Below the pieces are notes generated by a model. That model was not told the DNA's origin. It was given only the letters and a program-made list of their open reading frames with translations, and ran no database searches. DNA of 26,298 nucleotides, from positions 1 through 26,298 of the forward strand of contig JAVKLI010000070.1 of assembly GCA_031539425.1 (NCBI GenBank), given 5' to 3'. This stretch comes from UBA4416 sp031539425. GTDB lineage: Bacteria > Bacteroidota > Bacteroidia > B-17B0 > Aurantibacillaceae. This document shows, piece after piece, positions 16,084 through 24,514 of the stretch. The translations under genes and the position numbers were made by a program. Within the stretch, counting starts at the first letter, position 1. Every line of letters begins with the position of its first letter.

Positions 16084-16242
16084 AATAAAGCATTTAATAT
16101 TAAATCTTCAATAGTAAGTACAGCAATTTATACGGAAAGGCATGTTGCGCAAACAAATCTAAATGGTATTTTATCTATAATAATAGGGAATGGTTCTTTT
16201 AATAATATTACTTCAAATTCTCAAACTGTTACTACACTTTAA
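16084..16242 (+). pseudogene. Fragment of a secreted surface-protein gene
   Basis: A frame open from 16084 to TAA at 16240-16242 reads AIYTERHVAQTNLNGILSII, then IGNGSFNNI. This resembles the (V/I)YxETHxxxTNxxGLxxxxIGxGxxxG.Fxx(I) segment found near the start of many secreted Bacteroidota proteins, including tail-fibre-domain surface proteins. No start codon with signal peptide precedes it and the frame ends soon after, so it is a relic. The gap 16062-16361 holds nothing else that I can support, apart from AT-rich sequence. Confidence 0.45.
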
Positions 16243-16361
16243 GCCTCTTAAAAATAAAGGGGTTAAGAATTTAAGTCACATCAAATGCAGGAACCTAAGC
16301 TAGGTTTTAAAACTTAAAAAATTAGGGCAAATGGGTATAATTTGTTAGTTTTGCAAGATAA

Positions 16362-17162
16362 ATGGAAAAAACATTTTCAATACTTTTTATTTTTATACTT
16401 AACTTAACTTTATTTTCTCAATAAAAGGATTCTAGCGTGATTAATAAAAAATTTGGCGACTTATTTTTCTATAATTTAACGCATTTAAATTTTGATTTTA
16501 AGTATGATAATGTTAAGCCTATAAATAACGAAGATATACCTATTGTAATGCATGGATTTAATTTTGGCGCAAATTATTCAAACTTTAGGTTTGGGGTTTC
16601 TGTTAATATAGCAAATACATTGAGTTCAAAAGTAAGTGAAATTGAAGCACCCTTACGTTAAAAAAAAATAGCACCTAATGCGCATATAATGACAATTTCA
16701 ACCTTAAGTCAAACACCTAATGGATTTAAAAAAAATAGAGTAAAAGATTCCTATTTAACATTAACCAATCTTAACTTATATGATGTAACATTAAATTTTG
16801 AACATCGATTTATTAATAAAAAATGGTTTAACCTAGGTTATTTGGGTGATATTGGAATTGGGAGTTATACTATGGCCAGGGTAGATTATTTTACCGAAAA
16901 CGAAATTCCATTTTTAGATGCTTCCAATGAGCCATATAAAACAACTGGTTTGTTTTATCCAGTAAGTGTTAACTTATTTGCAGCTATAAACTTACATTTT
17001 ACTAGTTTATATGCTTCTGTTGGTTATAGAAAAAATATTGAAACAGTTGTTATATCCTCACCATATGATGGTCCAACTTATCAATTAGGTATTAGAATAT
17101 TTTTTAAAAAAATTTATAGCAGTATTATTAGAGGAAATAAACAACCAGAATTTGACAACTAA
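16362..17162 (+). pseudogene. Outer-membrane-like protein gene with two in-frame TAA codons
   Basis: An ATG at 16362 starts a convincing signal peptide (MEKTFSILFIFILNLTLFSQ) that runs directly into TAA at 16422. The same frame continues with KDSSVINKKFGDLFFYNL to a second TAA at 16659, and then again in the same frame to TAA at 17160. All three pieces are needed for a sensible protein of about 264 residues. The body has alternating hydrophobic strands with aromatic ends (GFNFGANYSNFRFGVSVNIA, FNLGYLGDIGIGSYTM, FTSLYASVGYRKN, YQLGIRIFFKK), typical of an outer-membrane beta barrel, and ends in a strand plus a short basic tail. Two separate point changes to TAA fit a decayed gene. The second stop is part of a run of nine A. 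Family not identified. Confidence 0.65.
16689..17162 (+). CDS. Largest open piece of the interrupted barrel gene (157 codons)
   Basis: From ATG 16689 this piece has 157 codons and holds most of the predicted membrane strands, from SYLTLTNLNLYDVTLNFEHR to YQLGIRIFFKK. It has no signal peptide of its own, and its frame is the same as that of the upstream pieces. It is listed because automatic annotation may call it as a separate gene. As an independent protein it could not reach the outer membrane. Confidence 0.4.
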   Translation: MTISTLSQTPNGFKKNRVKDSYLTLTNLNLYDVTLNFEHRFINKKWFNLGYLGDIGIGSYTMARVDYFTENEIPFLDASNEPYKTTGLFYPVSVNLFAAINLHFTSLYASVGYRKNIETVVISSPYDGPTYQLGIRIFFKKIYSSIIRGNKQPEFDN

Positions 17163-17190
17163 AAAAAAATAAACATTTAAAATTATTTAT

Positions 17191-18288
17191 ATGAAGAGAA
17201 TCTCGAAATATCTTTATTTCTATTTATTGATAAATAATATTCAATCTCAAATTATAATTACAAACAGCAATATGCCTAGTGCTAATGATACTATTCGTTA
17301 TAGTATTGCATCGCCTACTGCAATTGGTAATTATACAAATACAGGTGCCAACTTTAATTGGAATTATGGTAGTATTGTGCCTAATAATCAAAATATTAAA
17401 GCTTATAAGCATTCTTTAACTACTCCTTATGGTTTTTTCTTTTTACCGCCAAAATATGGTGAAAAACTGCAAGATACCATCAAAATGCCCATTAATATAC
17501 CTGGTATTCCTACTATTACAGATATTTTTAATTTTTATTTAAAAACCAGTACATTGTATGCAATAGAAGGAATTGGTATTAAATTAAGTGGTATTCCTGT
17601 ACCTAATTTTTTTTCTGATCAAGATGAATTATATACTTTTCCTTTAAAATATAATAACAGAGATTCTACCACTTTTAAATTTAGTACTTTTTCAAATACA
17701 CTAATTCCGTTTATATATATAAAACAAGGCTATAGAATTACGCATGCCGATGGTTGGGGAACTATTACTACACCGTATGGTACAGCCAATTGTTTACGAG
17801 TTGTTACCACACAATATTCATATGATACATTGCGAGGCTCTTTAACTGTTTTAGGCATTGCAACACCTGTAAAAATAGGGTTTAGAAACAATCAAAGAAG
17901 TTATCAATGGTTAACATTAGGTGAAAAAATACCTTACCTTGAAGTGATTGGAACGGTTATAAATAATTCATTTATTCCTTCAGAAGTTAGATATAGAGAT
18001 GCTAAACGAAATTTTGTAAGCATTAAAGAAGAGGCTAATTTTGCGTTATCTGTTTTTCCAAACCCTACTTCTCAAATACTGTCTGTAATTTTACATCAAA
18101 ATAGTGAAGCACCCTCTGCAACTTTTTTTGATAATCAAGGAAAATGTGTGTTAAAAACTAATTTAAATGATTACTCTCAAACTATCAATATAAATCAAAT
18201 AGATGTATCTAACTTACCAAAGGGTATTTACTCATTGTGTTTATCAACTAAAAATGGGCAGCAAACCATAAAAGTTTTAATTAATTAA
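17191..18288 (+). CDS. Secreted T9SS cargo protein of unknown function
   Basis: The 365-residue product has a short signal peptide (about residues 1-19, MKRISKYLYFYLLINNIQS). The body of about 260 residues has features seen in uncharacterised secreted Bacteroidota proteins: ITNSNMPSANDTIRYSIA, YTNTGANFNWNYGSI, and GWGTITTPYGTANCLRV in the second half. The sorting domain begins near residue 288: LSVFPNPTSQILSVIL, then ATFFDNQGKCVLKTNL and LPKGIYSLCLSTKNGQQTIK. All are standard type A elements. It starts 28 bases after the interrupted barrel gene and was probably co-transcribed with it. The sorting domain appears intact, so this cargo should still be exported. Confidence 0.82.
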   Translation: MKRISKYLYFYLLINNIQSQIIITNSNMPSANDTIRYSIASPTAIGNYTNTGANFNWNYGSIVPNNQNIKAYKHSLTTPYGFFFLPPKYGEKLQDTIKMPINIPGIPTITDIFNFYLKTSTLYAIEGIGIKLSGIPVPNFFSDQDELYTFPLKYNNRDSTTFKFSTFSNTLIPFIYIKQGYRITHADGWGTITTPYGTANCLRVVTTQYSYDTLRGSLTVLGIATPVKIGFRNNQRSYQWLTLGEKIPYLEVIGTVINNSFIPSEVRYRDAKRNFVSIKEEANFALSVFPNPTSQILSVILHQNSEAPSATFFDNQGKCVLKTNLNDYSQTININQIDVSNLPKGIYSLCLSTKNGQQTIKVLIN

Positions 18289-18383
18289 AAGCTTTTATTT
18301 ATCCTTAAATTAAAAAATGTACGCTGTGTTATATTATTACCCTTCACATTAATAATTATAATAAGTAACCTAATTTATCAAAC

Positions 18384-19733
18384 ATGAGTGTATTACCCAA
18401 GTTTTTTCATGAATCAATTTGCCATTGTAATGGTTATGATGAAACACTTATAGAACAAGCTCATCAGCAAGCCGCACCAATTAGTATTAGATTAAATCCA
18501 TATAAACCTACTAAATTAAATTTTGAATTAGATTGCGCCGTTGCTCATTCCAATTTTGGATTTTATATAAATCATAAGCCAGAATTTACGTATGATATAA
18601 ATTTTCAAGCTGGAGCCTACTATGTACAAGAGGCTTCTTCTATGTTTATAGAATATGTGATAAGGCAAACAATAGATTTACAAAAACAACTTACTGTGCT
18701 TGATGCCTGTGCAGCACCGGGAGGAAAAACCACCTTAATAAATTCGCTCATAAATTCAGAATCTGTTTTGGTATGTAATGAAATTGAAAAATCTCGTGTT
18801 GGTGCCTTAATGCAAAACATTACAAAGTGGGGCACTCACAACAGTATTGTTACTAATAATGATACCAACGTTTTTCAAACCTTACCTAATATGTTTGATT
18901 TAGCATTAATTGATGCGCCTTGTAGTGGATCTGGATTGTTTAGAAAAATGCCTAATTATATTAACGATTGGAATATGAACTTTGTGAATCAAAGTTTTAT
19001 TAGACAAAAAAACATTTTAACAAACATTATTCCATCTATAAAAGAAGGTGGTATACTCATTTATAGTACTTGTTCGTATCACATAGAAGAAAATGAAAAC
19101 ATTATGGATTGGATTTGTGATAATTTTAACTTACAAAACATAGCTATTGAAATGCCTAATAGTTTTGGTATTCTAGAATCCAAAAGTAAACACTCTCAAA
19201 ATATTGGTTATAGATGTTATCCATACAATATGAAAGGTGAAGGTTTTTTTTGTGCAGTATTTAAAAAGCAGTCAAATGAAAATTCAATGCCAAAAAAAAA
19301 AAACAACATTTTTCAATTAGCTACTAGCTTTGAAAAAAATGAATTGGAAAAGTATATTGTTAATTTTAATTCATTTGAAATACTAAAATATAACAATGCT
19401 TTTTTTTTAACAAATAGATTAACCATTTATTTGTTATCATTCATGAAACATTGTTATATAAAAAAAATTGGAACAGAAGTTGGAAGTTTAATTAAATCAA
19501 CCCTCATTCCACATCATAACTTGGCATTAAGCATTTATGCTTCACAAAATATAATGCCTTATGATTGCGATAAGGAGGCTGCTATTTGTTTTTTAAAAAA
19601 ACAACCTCAAAAAATTGAAGCGCTGCTAGGATGGATTTTAATGCGATACAATAATTTTGGTATAGGTTGGGTAAAAAATTTAGAAAATAGAACTAATAAT
19701 TATTTGCCTAATGAATTTAAAATACGGCATTAA
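18384..19733 (+). CDS. NOL1/NOP2/Sun-family RNA (cytosine-5) methyltransferase, RsmF-like
   Basis: The enzyme transfers a methyl group from S-adenosylmethionine to C5 of cytosine in rRNA. Motif I is LDACAAPGGKTTL at 106-118. Motif IV is DAPCSGSGLFRKMP with Cys180, and motif VI is YSTCSYHIEENE with Cys230. In this family the TC cysteine attacks the base and the PC cysteine helps release it. The N-terminal part carries the RNA-binding segment SIRLNPYKPT. After the catalytic domain there is a C-terminal extension (about 300-449), which fits RsmF-like proteins rather than RsmB, since there is no NusB domain. The exact target nucleotide cannot be inferred. The last four bases overlap the end of purL on the opposite strand. 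Confidence 0.9.
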   Translation: MSVLPKFFHESICHCNGYDETLIEQAHQQAAPISIRLNPYKPTKLNFELDCAVAHSNFGFYINHKPEFTYDINFQAGAYYVQEASSMFIEYVIRQTIDLQKQLTVLDACAAPGGKTTLINSLINSESVLVCNEIEKSRVGALMQNITKWGTHNSIVTNNDTNVFQTLPNMFDLALIDAPCSGSGLFRKMPNYINDWNMNFVNQSFIRQKNILTNIIPSIKEGGILIYSTCSYHIEENENIMDWICDNFNLQNIAIEMPNSFGILESKSKHSQNIGYRCYPYNMKGEGFFCAVFKKQSNENSMPKKKNNIFQLATSFEKNELEKYIVNFNSFEILKYNNAFFLTNRLTIYLLSFMKHCYIKKIGTEVGSLIKSTLIPHHNLALSIYASQNIMPYDCDKEAAICFLKKQPQKIEALLGWILMRYNNFGIGWVKNLENRTNNYLPNEFKIRH

Positions 19734-21961
19734 TTTAATATAGCTTCTAAGCTTGTGTCAAAGTGTTTTTTAAACTCTTCAATGGTTCCATAATTTTCCC
19801 CATCAATTCTTATACAAGTACCTATTACTTTACCAATAATTTCAAATGGTATGTTTAACTGAAGTAATTCTGCTTGAATATCTTTTTGATCTTTTGAATT
19901 AAACGTAAGAACTACCCTGCTTTGTGCTTCGCCAAATAAAAAAGCATCTTTTCTTATTTTTGAATTTGAACTAATTTCAATTCCTAAATTATTTACAAAG
20001 GCACTTTCTAGCAAATTCATAAACAAACCGCCATCGCTCACATCATGTGCCGATTGAATTATTTTTTTTCTAATTAACTTTGAAATGGCTTGTTGTAAAT
20101 TATGTTCTACATCTAAGTTAAATGTAGGAGTTGAAGCGTTTTTAACTTTATGAAAATGATACAAATACTCTGAAGATGAGATGTCATTTACACTTTCACC
20201 CACTAACATAATTAGATCATTTTCCGATTTAAAATCTAAAGTAGTTTGTAAGGATTTATCTTCTAAAATTCCTACCATCCCTATTGTAGGGGTTGGAAAA
20301 ACTGGACCTTCAAAACTGGATTGATTGTAAAAGCTTACGTTACCACCCGTTACAGGTGTATTTAGCTTTAAACAAGCTTTTGTCATTCCTTTAATAGCAT
20401 ATACAAATTGCCAATACACTTCAGGATTATAAGGGTTTCCAAAATTTAAACAATTAGTAATAGCCACTGGTTGTCCGCCACTACATACAATGTTTCGTGC
20501 AGCTTCACACACAGCTATTGCAGCGCCTTCTTCGGGATTAGCGTATACATAACGCGCATTGCAATCTACAGTTAAAGCCAAGGCTTTATTGGTATCTTTT
20601 AAATTAACAATGGCAGCATCACTAGGTTTATTGGTGCTCATATTAATAGTACCAACCATGCTATCATATTGCTTACTTACCCATATTTTACTAGCTAAAT
20701 TGGGCAACTTAACTAAAAATTGCATTACCTCTTTTAAATTTTGAGGTTGTTGAATTGTGTTAATGTCAAACTTTTGGTATTCAGAATAATAAGCTGGTTC
20801 TTTATATTCTCTAGTGTATACTGGGGCACCACCTCCTAATACAAGTTCTGATGCGGGAACTGAAGCTACTAATTCATCATACATATAATAGTTTAAGGTA
20901 TTGCCTTCTATTACTTCTCCTATTTGTTCGCACTGCAAGTCCCACTTTTCAAAAATAGAATTAACTATTTTTTCTTGACCTTTTTTTACAACAATCAACA
21001 TACGCTCTTGAGATTCTGACAATAGAATTTCAAACGGATGCATGCCAGTTTGCCTTGTAGGAACTTTATGTAACCAAATATTCATGCCATGTTCGCCCTT
21101 GGCACTCATTTCTGAGGTGGAGCAGGTAATGCCTGCAGCTCCCATATCTTGCATACCTACCACAGCGCCAGATTTTATCACTTCTAATGTAGCTTCTAAT
21201 AATAATTTTTCTTGAAACGGATCACCAACTTGAACAGCTGGTAAATCTTCAATAGACGCAGCAGATAAATCTTTGCTTGCAAAGGCAGCTCCTGCAATGC
21301 CGTCTTTACCAGTCATTGACCCAACTATAAACACCGGATTGCCTACTCCATAAGAAGTAGCGCTAATGGTTTCTCCTACTTTAACAATACCCACACTCAT
21401 GGCGTTTACTAATGGATTGGTATTGTAGCATTCGTCAAAAAAAACTTCTCCGCCAACTGTAGGAATACCAAAGGCATTGCCATAATCTCCAATTCCTTTA
21501 ACAACGCCTTTTAGTAAATGTTGCGTTTTAGGCGTGTTTAAATTTCCAAATCTTAACGAATTTAATTGTGCTATGGGTCTTGCTCCCATGGTAAAAATAT
21601 CTCTATTAATACCTCCTACCCCTGTAGCAGCACCTTGATAGGGCTCTAATGCGCTAGGATGATTGTGTGATTCTATTTTAAAACAACAAGCCAATCCATC
21701 ACCAATATCAACCAAACCAGCGTTTTCTTCTCCTGCTTCAACCAACATGTGTGGCCCATTTTTAGGTAAGGTTTTTAGCCATTTTATAGAGTTTTTATAC
21801 GAGCAATGTTCGCTCCACATTACTGAAAAAATAGATAGTTCAGTGAAATTTGGAACACGACCAAGTAAAGTTTTTATTTTTTCAAACTCTTCTGGTAACA
21901 AACCTAATTGTGTGGCATCTTCTACTTTTGTAAGTTGATCAGCGTATTTTAAAGTTGTCAT
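19730..21961 (-). CDS. purL: Phosphoribosylformylglycinamidine synthase subunit PurL (small type)
   Basis: PurL catalyses the ATP-dependent fourth step of purine synthesis, turning FGAR into FGAM. The 743-residue product is the small form, which works with the PurQ glutaminase and PurS; neither is in this window. Conserved elements are VMWSEHCSYKNS with His52, the ATP and metal site KIESHNHPSALEPYQGAATG from residue 95, GVGGINRDIFTMGARP, VGMQDMGAAGITCS, and AHDVSDGGLF in the second half. Length and order are normal. The ATG at 21961 gives MTTLKYADQLTKVEDATQLG, a typical start. It is divergent from the gene at 22052 and has a weak -7-like box (TACCTTTA) upstream without a -33 box. Confidence 0.96.
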   Translation of the reverse strand: MTTLKYADQLTKVEDATQLGLLPEEFEKIKTLLGRVPNFTELSIFSVMWSEHCSYKNSIKWLKTLPKNGPHMLVEAGEENAGLVDIGDGLACCFKIESHNHPSALEPYQGAATGVGGINRDIFTMGARPIAQLNSLRFGNLNTPKTQHLLKGVVKGIGDYGNAFGIPTVGGEVFFDECYNTNPLVNAMSVGIVKVGETISATSYGVGNPVFIVGSMTGKDGIAGAAFASKDLSAASIEDLPAVQVGDPFQEKLLLEATLEVIKSGAVVGMQDMGAAGITCSTSEMSAKGEHGMNIWLHKVPTRQTGMHPFEILLSESQERMLIVVKKGQEKIVNSIFEKWDLQCEQIGEVIEGNTLNYYMYDELVASVPASELVLGGGAPVYTREYKEPAYYSEYQKFDINTIQQPQNLKEVMQFLVKLPNLASKIWVSKQYDSMVGTINMSTNKPSDAAIVNLKDTNKALALTVDCNARYVYANPEEGAAIAVCEAARNIVCSGGQPVAITNCLNFGNPYNPEVYWQFVYAIKGMTKACLKLNTPVTGGNVSFYNQSSFEGPVFPTPTIGMVGILEDKSLQTTLDFKSENDLIMLVGESVNDISSSEYLYHFHKVKNASTPTFNLDVEHNLQQAISKLIRKKIIQSAHDVSDGGLFMNLLESAFVNNLGIEISSNSKIRKDAFLFGEAQSRVVLTFNSKDQKDIQAELLQLNIPFEIIGKVIGTCIRIDGENYGTIEEFKKHFDTSLEAILN

Positions 21962-22051
21962 ATAAATTTGATTTAAAATCGGGCTAAAGGTAAGAGAAAA
22001 ATTATTTATTAGAGCATCAAATAATCTATATTTACTTTTTAAAATTAAAGT

Positions 22052-22255
22052 ATGAATTCGATAAAAAAGTGGAAAATGGCAATTTTAGTTTGGACTATTA
22101 TTTACCCCACCATTACATTAATAACCTTGCTATTGGGTAGTTGGCTTATATTACTTCCACTTGTTTTTAGAACATTTGTGATGAGCGCTATTTTAGTGCC
22201 TTTTATGATATTTATTGTTGTGCCTTTTTTAACAAAAAAATTTAAAACTGGTTAA
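22052..22255 (+). CDS. Small two-helix membrane protein
   Basis: The 67-residue product has two hydrophobic helices (about 9-33 and 38-60) between basic ends. It has the pattern KKWKMAILVWTIIYPTITLI, then LPLVFRTFVMSAILVPFMIF, VVPFLTKKF. This resembles the C-terminal membrane segment of longer antibiotic-biosynthesis-monooxygenase-type proteins (COG3224-like), where WKMA...W...YP and LP...RT......P.M...V.P.L are conserved. Here that segment stands alone, with no monooxygenase domain within the window. Its function is unknown. It is flanked by purL (divergent) and mscS (convergent, 13 bases away). The similarity is from memory and should be searched. Confidence 0.7.
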   Translation: MNSIKKWKMAILVWTIIYPTITLITLLLGSWLILLPLVFRTFVMSAILVPFMIFIVVPFLTKKFKTG

Positions 22256-22268
22256 CTAAATAAAAAAA

Positions 22269-23090
22269 TTACATTTTACTGATGCGTTGAATAGTAGTAG
22301 GCACCAAAATGTTATGTGCATTAATAATTTTTTTAACCCTTTCAAGTATAATAGAATTAATATCTCCAAAGTGTTCAATAGTAGTAAATGTTCTTATAGA
22401 AATGATTACCACATTATCAGTAATTTTTAATACCATAATAAACGGCGCAGGCGTTTTAAGCACATTTGGTATTTTGAAAACTTCATCTAAAAACATCTGC
22501 TTCATCTTATCTAAATCAACCTCGATGGGTAATTGAATTTGCACTTCATTTCTAAGGATACCGTTTTTAGTTAGGTTGGTCATGGTGCTATTAGATACAG
22601 AGCCGTTTGGAAAAATAACTGTTTTTAAATCATGGGTTAAAACAATAGTATTAAATATTTGAATTTCTTTTACTACACCTGAAATACCATTTATTTCAAC
22701 AACATCATTTATTTTATACGGCTTAAACATTAGTATTAAAACGCCCCCAGCAAAGTTTGATAATGACCCCTGTAAAGCTAAACCTATTGCCAAACTGGCT
22801 GCCCCTAGTATGGTTACAAATGAACTTGATCCTATACCTAATATATTAGCAACTATTACAATTAAAATAATTTTTAAACCAATATTAACCAAGCTGCGCA
22901 AAAATGTTTGTAACGAAACATCCAACCCTTTACTTAATAGCCTACTTTGTGTTATTTTTGACAAACGCTTAATAACCCACAACCCTATTATTAAGCAAAC
23001 AATGGCAAAAATTAATTTAGGTGTAAACTTTTTAGCAAGTTCTAATGCGTGCATTATTATTTCGTCAGATTTATTAATGTATTTGTCCAT
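22269..23090 (-). CDS. MscS-type mechanosensitive ion channel
   Basis: The channel releases small solutes from the cytoplasm on osmotic downshock. The 273-residue product has three predicted inner-membrane helices (about 23-41, 65-87 and 88-120). The pore helix and following beta domain are close to E. coli MscS: GAASLAIGLALQGSLSNFAG, then GVLILMFKPYKINDVVEING and VIFPNGSVSNSTMTN. The pore glycines and alanines and the following Q-G-S-L-S-N are all present. The C-terminal alpha/beta part is normal in length. It is the last gene of the five-gene minus-strand unit, nine bases after the HMG-CoA lyase gene. Confidence 0.93.
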   Translation of the reverse strand: MDKYINKSDEIIMHALELAKKFTPKLIFAIVCLIIGLWVIKRLSKITQSRLLSKGLDVSLQTFLRSLVNIGLKIILIVIVANILGIGSSSFVTILGAASLAIGLALQGSLSNFAGGVLILMFKPYKINDVVEINGISGVVKEIQIFNTIVLTHDLKTVIFPNGSVSNSTMTNLTKNGILRNEVQIQLPIEVDLDKMKQMFLDEVFKIPNVLKTPAPFIMVLKITDNVVIISIRTFTTIEHFGDINSIILERVKKIINAHNILVPTTIQRISKM

Positions 23091-23099
23091 AGTAGATGG

Positions 23100-23957
23100 T
23101 TAATGATAGGTGTTAAAAATAGAATTACAAAGTTGTTCAGCTTCAAATAGCTTATCAATGTTGAGGGTTAAAGGCAAGTTGCGTTCGTTAAAATATTTAA
23201 TTAACAAGTCAGTATCAATATTACCAACCAATTCATCTTTAGCCATAGGGCAACCACCAAAGCCTTTAAGGGCACCATCAAACCTTTTGCAACCATTATT
23301 ATAGGCTGCTTCAATTTTGTTTATTGTGGTTTCTTTGGTAGAATGCAAATGGGCACCAAGCTCCAACTGCTGAATATTGTTATTTACAAACGATATAATT
23401 TGCGAAACGCTTTGTGTATTGGCAGCGCCTATGGTATCTGATAAAGCTATAATTGGAGCTCCAATTTGTTGAAGTTTTAAAACCCAATCTAATAAAAGCT
23501 CCTGATTCCAGTCATCATTATAAGGATTTCCAAAAGCCATTGATATATATATAACCGCTTGCTTATTATATTTAACGCAAGTGTTAATAAGGTATTCTGT
23601 TATTTTATACGAATCTATAATTGTTGTATTGGTATTACGTTTTTGAAAGGTTTCTGATATTGAAAATGGAAACCCTAAATAGCTTATTTCGTTGTATTGA
23701 CAAGCTATATCGGCACCTTTTTGATTGGCAACTATGGCGAGTAATTTGCTTTTTGTATTTGATACATTTAATTTTGATAATACCTCTGCTGTATCTTTTA
23801 ATTGTGGAATGGCTTTTTCAGAAACAAAACTTCCAAAATCAATGGTGTCAAAACCTACTTGCAGTAAGGCATTGATGTATTGCGCCTTTAATGCTGTAGG
23901 AATAAATTGAGATATGCCTTGCATAGCATCTCGGGGGCATTCTATTAATTTAATCAT
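23100..23957 (-). CDS. Hydroxymethylglutaryl-CoA lyase
   Basis: This cytoplasmic enzyme cleaves HMG-CoA to acetyl-CoA and acetoacetate in leucine degradation. The 285-residue TIM-barrel protein starts MIKLIECPRDAMQG; Arg9 and Asp10 correspond to the catalytic Arg-Asp pair. The metal-binding histidines are His203 and His205 in LGAHLHST, and the active-site cysteine is Cys236 in GFGGCPMAKDELVGN. AFGNPY and ALSDTIGAAN replace the more common FGCPY and LSDTIGVG. This variant set (AHLHST, GGCPMA) is to my knowledge usual for Bacteroidota enzymes. A related DRE-TIM aldolase is the main alternative. The start overlaps the end of the upstream membrane protein by four bases. Confidence 0.88.
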   Translation of the reverse strand: MIKLIECPRDAMQGISQFIPTALKAQYINALLQVGFDTIDFGSFVSEKAIPQLKDTAEVLSKLNVSNTKSKLLAIVANQKGADIACQYNEISYLGFPFSISETFQKRNTNTTIIDSYKITEYLINTCVKYNKQAVIYISMAFGNPYNDDWNQELLLDWVLKLQQIGAPIIALSDTIGAANTQSVSQIISFVNNNIQQLELGAHLHSTKETTINKIEAAYNNGCKRFDGALKGFGGCPMAKDELVGNIDTDLLIKYFNERNLPLTLNIDKLFEAEQLCNSIFNTYH

Positions 23958-24514
23958 TTTAATGTGATGTATTTATTTAACAAGTTTAGCACTTGGTTAA
24001 CTTCTGTATCAGTTATTTGCTGAGCAAATTTAATTTTTTTTGCTTGATAAGAAATTTCTATTCTTTCGCCCCCTCGCACCCAAAAGGTGTTATAAAATTG
24101 TGCCGTAATTTTTTTTGGATCAATTTGATGTGCTTCAATTTTATTTACAAATGAGGCTGCAAAGGTTTCAATTTTTCCTTTGTTGCCAATAGATTGCTGA
24201 ATATGGATAATACCATTTTTGATCCAAATTTTTTCTTTACCAAATTTTTTCCATAATAAAACAGAACCAATTTTTAATTCAAAATACAACCAAAAACACA
24301 ACCAAACGATGTACACTATTTTTTGTTTTTCTACTGTAATTTTAAAATAATAGTTAATGATAACAATGCCCGAAATTGTCCATAATAAAAGCCAAACAAA
24401 CAATAAGGCTAGTTTTATTTTTTGAACCACAGGCAATATCACAATACTTAAAAAAGAGGGCTCTTGTAATACAGAAATTCTATTGCTTATTGTTTTTATA
24501 TTATTTGCATTCAT
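23954..24514 (-). CDS. Membrane protein of unknown function
   Basis: The 186-residue product has two hydrophobic segments close together (about 34-55 and 66-81). A soluble part of about 100 residues follows, beginning LLWKKFGKEKIWIKNGIIHI and continuing with strand-rich sequence (IWIKNGIIHIQQSIG, GGERIEISYQAKKIKFAQQI) and an amphipathic C-terminal helix (DTEVNQVLNLLNKYI). This layout resembles small PH-domain-like membrane proteins, but I do not recognise the family with confidence. Both ends overlap neighbouring genes by four bases (ATGA with polX upstream and with the lyase downstream), so it is firmly part of the operon. Confidence 0.7.
   Translation of the reverse strand: MNANNIKTISNRISVLQEPSFLSIVILPVVQKIKLALLFVWLLLWTISGIVIINYYFKITVEKQKIVYIVWLCFWLYFELKIGSVLLWKKFGKEKIWIKNGIIHIQQSIGNKGKIETFAASFVNKIEAHQIDPKKITAQFYNTFWVRGGERIEISYQAKKIKFAQQITDTEVNQVLNLLNKYITLK

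Noticed and set aside
16346..16353. TAGTTTTG as a -7 promoter box for the interrupted barrel gene
   Set aside because: No TTTG lies 19-21 bases upstream, and the expected start would leave almost no leader before the ATG at 16362. Not strong enough to annotate.
16362..17162. Reassignment of TAA to a sense codon
   Set aside because: Many intact genes in this window end in TAA at the family-typical C terminus, for example recN, gene 2943 and gene 5803, so TAA is a stop here.
18286..18297. Palindrome TAAAAGCTTTTA just after the T9SS cargo gene
   Set aside because: It has no loop and an AT-rich stem, so it is a poor terminator; it could arise by chance in AT-rich DNA.
22810..23103. 97-codon plus-strand frame opposite mscS
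   Set aside because: It covers the conserved MscS pore region on the other strand and has no recognisable features of its own.
23100..23957. Unusual active-site wording of the HMG-CoA lyase as evidence for a new enzyme
   Set aside because: The catalytic Arg-Asp, both histidines and the cysteine are in place, and AHLHST with GGCPMA is, as far as I recall, the common Bacteroidota form.
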